DNA of 64,000 nt from CAZUNO01 sp964621445 [NCBI: Candidatus Hadarchaeota archaeon]. GTDB taxonomy: Archaea; CAYQAE01; CAYVLA01. Positions 60,608 to 64,000 of the stretch are shown here, piece after piece (position 1 is the stretch's first letter; each line of letters starts with the position of its first letter). Under the pieces are notes generated by a model, which had not been told where the DNA came from, did no database searches, and saw only the letters and a list, made by a program, of their open reading frames with translations. The stretch is taken from positions 16,516 through 80,515 of the forward strand of contig CAZUNO010000012.1 in NCBI GenBank assembly GCA_964621445.1. Direction: 5' to 3'. The translations under genes and the position numbers were made by a program.

Positions 60608-61564
60608 TTGGATATCTTGAGATTGGCCCTAATTGGGGCAGGAGCCATGGCCAACTCCGTTCATTACCCCTCACTTGAGGAGTTGCCAGGCGTGGAATTA
60701 TCGGCCCTCTGCGACCTGGTCGAGGAGAAACTGAACAGGACTGGCGAGAGATTCGGTATAGAGGATAGATACACCGACTATGAGAAGATGCTGGAGGAGG
60801 TCAAACCAGATGCGGTATACGTGATTACGCCTCCCCATCAGCTTTTTGATATCGCCATTAACTGCCTTTCACGGGGACTGGACCTCTTTACCGAAAAACC
60901 TCCCGGAGTGACCACCTTTCAATGTAGAAGACTGGCCATGAAGGCGGAGGAGAACGAATGTCTAACCATGGTGGGGTTTAATAGGAGGTATATACCTCTC
61001 CTGGATCAAGTTGTGAACAGGGCCAGGTCAAGGGGACCGATCCTACACGCAGTGGCCACCTTCTACAAGAACATGATCGGTTCTCCACCGTATTATAATG
61101 GATCAGTTGACATGTTGACCTGTGACATGATACACGCGGTGGATGCCTTGCGCTGGTTCTGTGGCGAGCCAACGAAGGTTAAGAGCACCTTAAAATGTCT
61201 GAATGCTGATTACCAAAACGCGTTTAATGCATTGATGGAGTTCGAGTCCGGGGGCACCGGGGTTCTAATGAGCAACTGGTCGGTGGGTAGCCGGATACAT
61301 AGGTTTGAAGTACACAGTAAGGGCTTTTCGGCGACCATAAATCCCAATACGGAGGCTGAGATATTTGATGGGTCAAGGGAAGCCATTCATATAAGCACCG
61401 AGGAAGCCGCGGGGTCTGATCTATATCACAAATTCTACGGCTTCTTCGGTGAGAATGCCCACTTCATCGAATCGTTGAGGGAAAATAAGATGCCGATGAC
61501 CAATCTCAAGGACGCGACCAGGACAATGGAGCTCGTGGATAGAATCCGTCATTCACAGCTCTGA
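60608..61564 (+). CDS. Gfo/Idh/MocA-family oxidoreductase
   Basis: 318 residues. It has a canonical GAGAMAN nucleotide loop, TEKPPGV at about residue 99 and the DMIHAVDALRWF catalytic helix with Asp and His. The start is TTG 60608; the gap to the gene before is 12 bp, so the two form an operon. The two proteins differ and may act in sequence on a sugar released by the mannosidase. Confidence 0.85.
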   Translation: MDILRLALIGAGAMANSVHYPSLEELPGVELSALCDLVEEKLNRTGERFGIEDRYTDYEKMLEEVKPDAVYVITPPHQLFDIAINCLSRGLDLFTEKPPGVTTFQCRRLAMKAEENECLTMVGFNRRYIPLLDQVVNRARSRGPILHAVATFYKNMIGSPPYYNGSVDMLTCDMIHAVDALRWFCGEPTKVKSTLKCLNADYQNAFNALMEFESGGTGVLMSNWSVGSRIHRFEVHSKGFSATINPNTEAEIFDGSREAIHISTEEAAGSDLYHKFYGFFGENAHFIESLRENKMPMTNLKDATRTMELVDRIRHSQL

Positions 61565-61642
61565 ATACCTACCGACCCAGGATAGCCAATAAGTGCAAAG
61601 AACTATCCAATCATTTCGTCCAGTGTTAAAAAATAGCCATTA

Positions 61643-62098
61643 ATGATACCGGTTATGGAACAAAAGGGTGAACCAATCAATCTACTGAAATGGCGCACTG
61701 TGGTGGCCGTGATGGCCACCCTTATTCTCTGCATTCCCTGGTATTGGGCGCAAACGAACCATCCAGGAAAGAGGACCGTTTATGGAAAGGTCACCAGGGT
61801 CATTGACGGAGACACACTCGATGTTTCCGGGGTGGGCAGGGTCAGGCTGGTCGGGGTAAACACCCCCGAGGAGCACGAAGAGGGCTATCTAGAGGCAACC
61901 GACTTTCTCCGGTCCATATGCCTGGGAAAGACCGTGAGCATAGATATCGACGATGAGAATAGTAGAGACCATTTCGGCAGAATACTTGCCGTCGTCTACC
62001 GGGAGGGGAGGAACATTAACGCCGAGATACTGAAATCAGGCCATGGAGAAATACTATATCTCCCCCCCTCGGAATTCGACCCCTTTGAATGGATCTGA
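61643..62098 (+). CDS. membrane-anchored staphylococcal-nuclease-like protein
   Basis: 151 residues. An N-terminal membrane segment (VVAVMATLILCIPWYWA) precedes an SNase domain with VIDGDTLDVSGVGRVRLVGVNTPE and DHFGRILAVVY, the calcium- and phosphate-binding positions of thermonuclease. It likely faces outside and degrades environmental nucleic acid. Starts are ATG 61643 or ATG 61655. Confidence 0.88.
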   Translation: MIPVMEQKGEPINLLKWRTVVAVMATLILCIPWYWAQTNHPGKRTVYGKVTRVIDGDTLDVSGVGRVRLVGVNTPEEHEEGYLEATDFLRSICLGKTVSIDIDDENSRDHFGRILAVVYREGRNINAEILKSGHGEILYLPPSEFDPFEWI

Positions 62099-62108
62099 AT
62101 AGTTGAGC

Positions 62109-62714
62109 CTATTCCTTGAGTTCGTTGAGTCTTCCCTTTATCTGCTCAATCTGGGTTTGAAGCGACTTAAGGTAGTTTTCCAGCTGCTCTATTTCCTCCT
62201 CCTTATTGGAGGGCGTTTGTGGGGTTGGTTGGGGAGTACCCACTCCAGCACCCATGCCGGAGCCCATTCCAGGCTGCATTCTTCTGCCCATACCGGCACC
62301 CATACCTCGGCCCATACCTCGGACCATACCGGCGCCACCCACTCCCGCGTGTGCTGAAGCGGTAGCCTGTCCTGCATTCTGTAGCTGTCCCTCGTTGAAC
62401 ATATCTATTGCCTGCTTCACAGTTCCCGAAGCACCCACCAATATGTCTAACCCGGCCGCGGAGAGAGTAGCATAGGCATTTGGACCAACGTTTCCGGTGA
62501 TAACAGCCTCGACACCCTTTGAAGCAACGTTCTGAGCGGCGGATATACCAGCGCCACCCATCGCCTGTGCGGCCTCATTCTTAATCGACTCGAATTCAAG
62601 GCTCTCAGAATCGGCGATAACGAAAGCCGGACATCTACCAAATCTCGGATCAACCTGGGAATCAAGGCCAGGTCCAGTTGAACTTACACATACTTTCAAA
62701 TCAAAACCTCCCAC
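62109..62714 (-). CDS. NifX/NifB C-terminal-like protein with GM-rich linker and coiled coil
   Basis: 201 residues. The first 115 are a dinitrogenase iron-molybdenum cofactor domain (VDPRFGRCPAFVIAD; AVITGNVGPNAYATL). Next comes a Gly-Met-Arg-rich linker (GMGRGMGAGMGRRMQPGMG) and a coiled-coil tail (EEEIEQLENYLKSLQTQIE). Archaeal proteins of this kind are thought to carry or scaffold metal clusters. The methionines could bind metal. No nitrogenase gene is near. Confidence 0.85.
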   Translation of the reverse strand: MGGFDLKVCVSSTGPGLDSQVDPRFGRCPAFVIADSESLEFESIKNEAAQAMGGAGISAAQNVASKGVEAVITGNVGPNAYATLSAAGLDILVGASGTVKQAIDMFNEGQLQNAGQATASAHAGVGGAGMVRGMGRGMGAGMGRRMQPGMGSGMGAGVGTPQPTPQTPSNKEEEIEQLENYLKSLQTQIEQIKGRLNELKE

Positions 62715-62899
62715 ATGTTTGCATTAGCACATAAATCGGAGCTGAATAAAATAGTTTCCGTGTCTATGGTCTCTTGAAATGGATAGTACCTTAAGGATTT
62801 GAATACCAATTCACAATAAAACCCAACATCGACATCCATTGAATGACTACCCCAACGGAATTCCAAAAACTAAAGAAACATTAGAACCAAACACTCCTT

Positions 62900-64000
62900 A
62901 TGGAAAAGCGGCTTCTAATAGTATCCCTTCTATTCATCTTATTCCTCCTCCCCCTCACCGCGGTTCAGGGTAACAGTCCGGCTGGTAACTGGTCCGAATT
63001 ACCTCCATATCTTTTCGCTTGGTACACGGGACGAAATGGATGGCGCCAGGGCGAGTTCCCCCAGGATAGGTTTCCGGGAATGAACCTTATCTATTCCTCC
63101 TGGTCATTACATCACGCCGATCTGGAAACGATAATCGAAGTATCCAAGAATATGAGCATTGCAGCCAAAAAGAAGGGAGCAGTATTAGTCATTGGCCTTT
63201 ACTGGTCAAGGAAACTTGATATCAATTTTCAAGAACTGTTCACTACGGAAAGCGAGAAAGCTGGGTTCCCTCTCCATCCGATAAGCGCTATTGGAAAGAG
63301 GCAGTTATAAAGCCAGCACAAGCACTGGCCAACCTATCCCTAGACTATCCAATCTATGGTGTATTCTGGGACCTGGAACTCTATCACGAGGACCATGTTG
63401 AAGAACCTACGTATTCCTGGGATCAGTATAGCCTGAACAGATTCGGGGAGGAAAAGGGAATACAGATACCCAAACTAAACGACTCCTACCGACGAAACTG
63501 GATGCACGAACAAGGACTAATCGAGGAATACAAAAACTGGCAAGAACAAAAAGTCTACCAATACGCAAGAGAAACCGAACAACTCGTACACCAAATCAAC
63601 CCCGACTTCGCCCTAGGAACCCTAGCCTACTACGACGACTGGTTCGGCTGGGTGATTAGAAAAGGATTCGATAACCAAAGAGTACCCACCTTTCTCTGGT
63701 GTGAAAGAACTTATAGCGGATACATGGTGGGCGAGCACCCCCAAGAAGTCCAGGCAGCCCTAGACAAGATAGAATCACTGGGACTAAACTGCCTGTACTT
63801 CCCCGGATTCTGGATAAACAGGAGATCACCCGAGGAACTCCTGGACGATATGCAACATGGGCTGACCAAATGCAGCCGTTTCTGGATCTATTCTAAGGGA
63901 ACCCCGGAGCCAAAAACCGGGCGAAGATGGGAGGAATACGTCTTCGCCTTCAGTTTCTTCGAGGAATACTTCTTCAACTCAACGGGAGGATTCGCCTTCC
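62900..64000 (+). pseudogene. secreted protein with a probable frameshift, continuing past the window end
   Basis: Begins with a signal peptide (MEKRLLIVSLLFILFLLPLTAV) and a domain reading YLFAWYTGRNGWRQGEFP and IIEVSKNMSIAAKKKGAVLVIGLYWS. This frame stops at 63308. The frame two bases ahead is open from before 63250 to the window edge and continues sensibly (RYWKEAVIKPAQALANLSL, YGVFWDLELY, TFLWCERTYSGYM), so one base is missing near 63240-63285. The full protein has at least 365 residues and looks like a TIM-barrel-type exoprotein. Its family is not recognised. Confidence 0.65.

Overview
The window is archaeal chromosomal DNA. The supporting genes are a proteasome-activating nucleotidase, an MBF1-type HTH protein, class I lysyl-tRNA synthetase, archaeal-type prolyl-tRNA synthetase, CTP-type riboflavin kinase, methenyl-H4MPT cyclohydrolase, an archaeal histone, BHB-type tRNA introns and TATA boxes about 25-35 bp upstream of starts. 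I cannot fix the lineage from sequence alone. It is probably an uncultured archaeon that makes its own arginine, flavin and homocysteine, has a tetrahydromethanopterin C1 enzyme, and is well equipped for breaking down complex carbohydrates. Coding density is high, and 4-20 bp gene overlaps are common.

Region 1 (1-14.3 kb) is housekeeping: the 3' end of the Dim1/KsgA rRNA methylase gene, argH, a DUF357-FAD synthase fusion, riboflavin kinase, argB, a PTPS/QueD-family protein, a CARF-like/winged-helix regulator and an RNase H2/H3. A three-gene homocysteine-synthesis set follows (COG1900, NIL-ferredoxin, COG2122), then proS, mbf1, pan, mobA-like and a phosphoesterase. Region 2 (14.4-19.3 kb) is a catabolic run on the minus strand: DUF6807, enolase superfamily, M20 peptidase, FAH-family hydrolase and a cyclase-family hydrolase. 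Region 3 (19.3-32.3 kb) holds cysS, a galactokinase-like GHMP kinase, mch, lysS, two methionine tRNAs, a radical SAM protein, a zinc-ribbon/Hsp20-like protein, a PHP protein, an M24-fold protein and a nitrilase-family protein. The elongator tRNA-Met gene is remarkable. It only folds if four separate introns are removed (D-loop, anticodon loop, variable loop, acceptor stem), and three of these have clean bulge-helix-bulge junctions.

Region 4 (32.3-61.6 kb) is a large carbohydrate-degradation and surface-protein island: a UroD-like protein, CocE-type hydrolase, ThuA-like protein, a DEDGWPSG-type glycoside hydrolase, PHP protein, nitrilase, Zn-alcohol dehydrogenase, a six-hairpin glycosidase, an Ig/coiled-coil surface protein, a 1.5-thousand-residue GH38 alpha-mannosidase and two Gfo/Idh/MocA oxidoreductases. 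An integrated mobile element of about 8.1 kb (37138-45241) sits inside this island. It is bounded by a 10-bp direct repeat (AACTCGTATT) and has cut the glycoside hydrolase gene in two. Joining the two halves through one copy of the repeat restores a continuous 948-codon frame, so the insertion can be resolved to the base. The element carries an inward-facing tyrosine recombinase gene at each end (the right one decayed), a histone gene, a decayed pyruvyl-transferase-like region, an FG-GAP surface protein and a frameshifted secreted protein.

Region 5 (61.6-64 kb) holds a membrane-anchored nuclease, a NifX/NifB-like protein and the start of a frameshifted secreted protein that runs off the window. 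Several genes carry single frameshifts or a nonsense codon (around 20.9, 36.08, 39.5, 44.05 and 63.25 kb). Either these are decaying genes or the assembly has indel errors; the sequence alone cannot separate the two.
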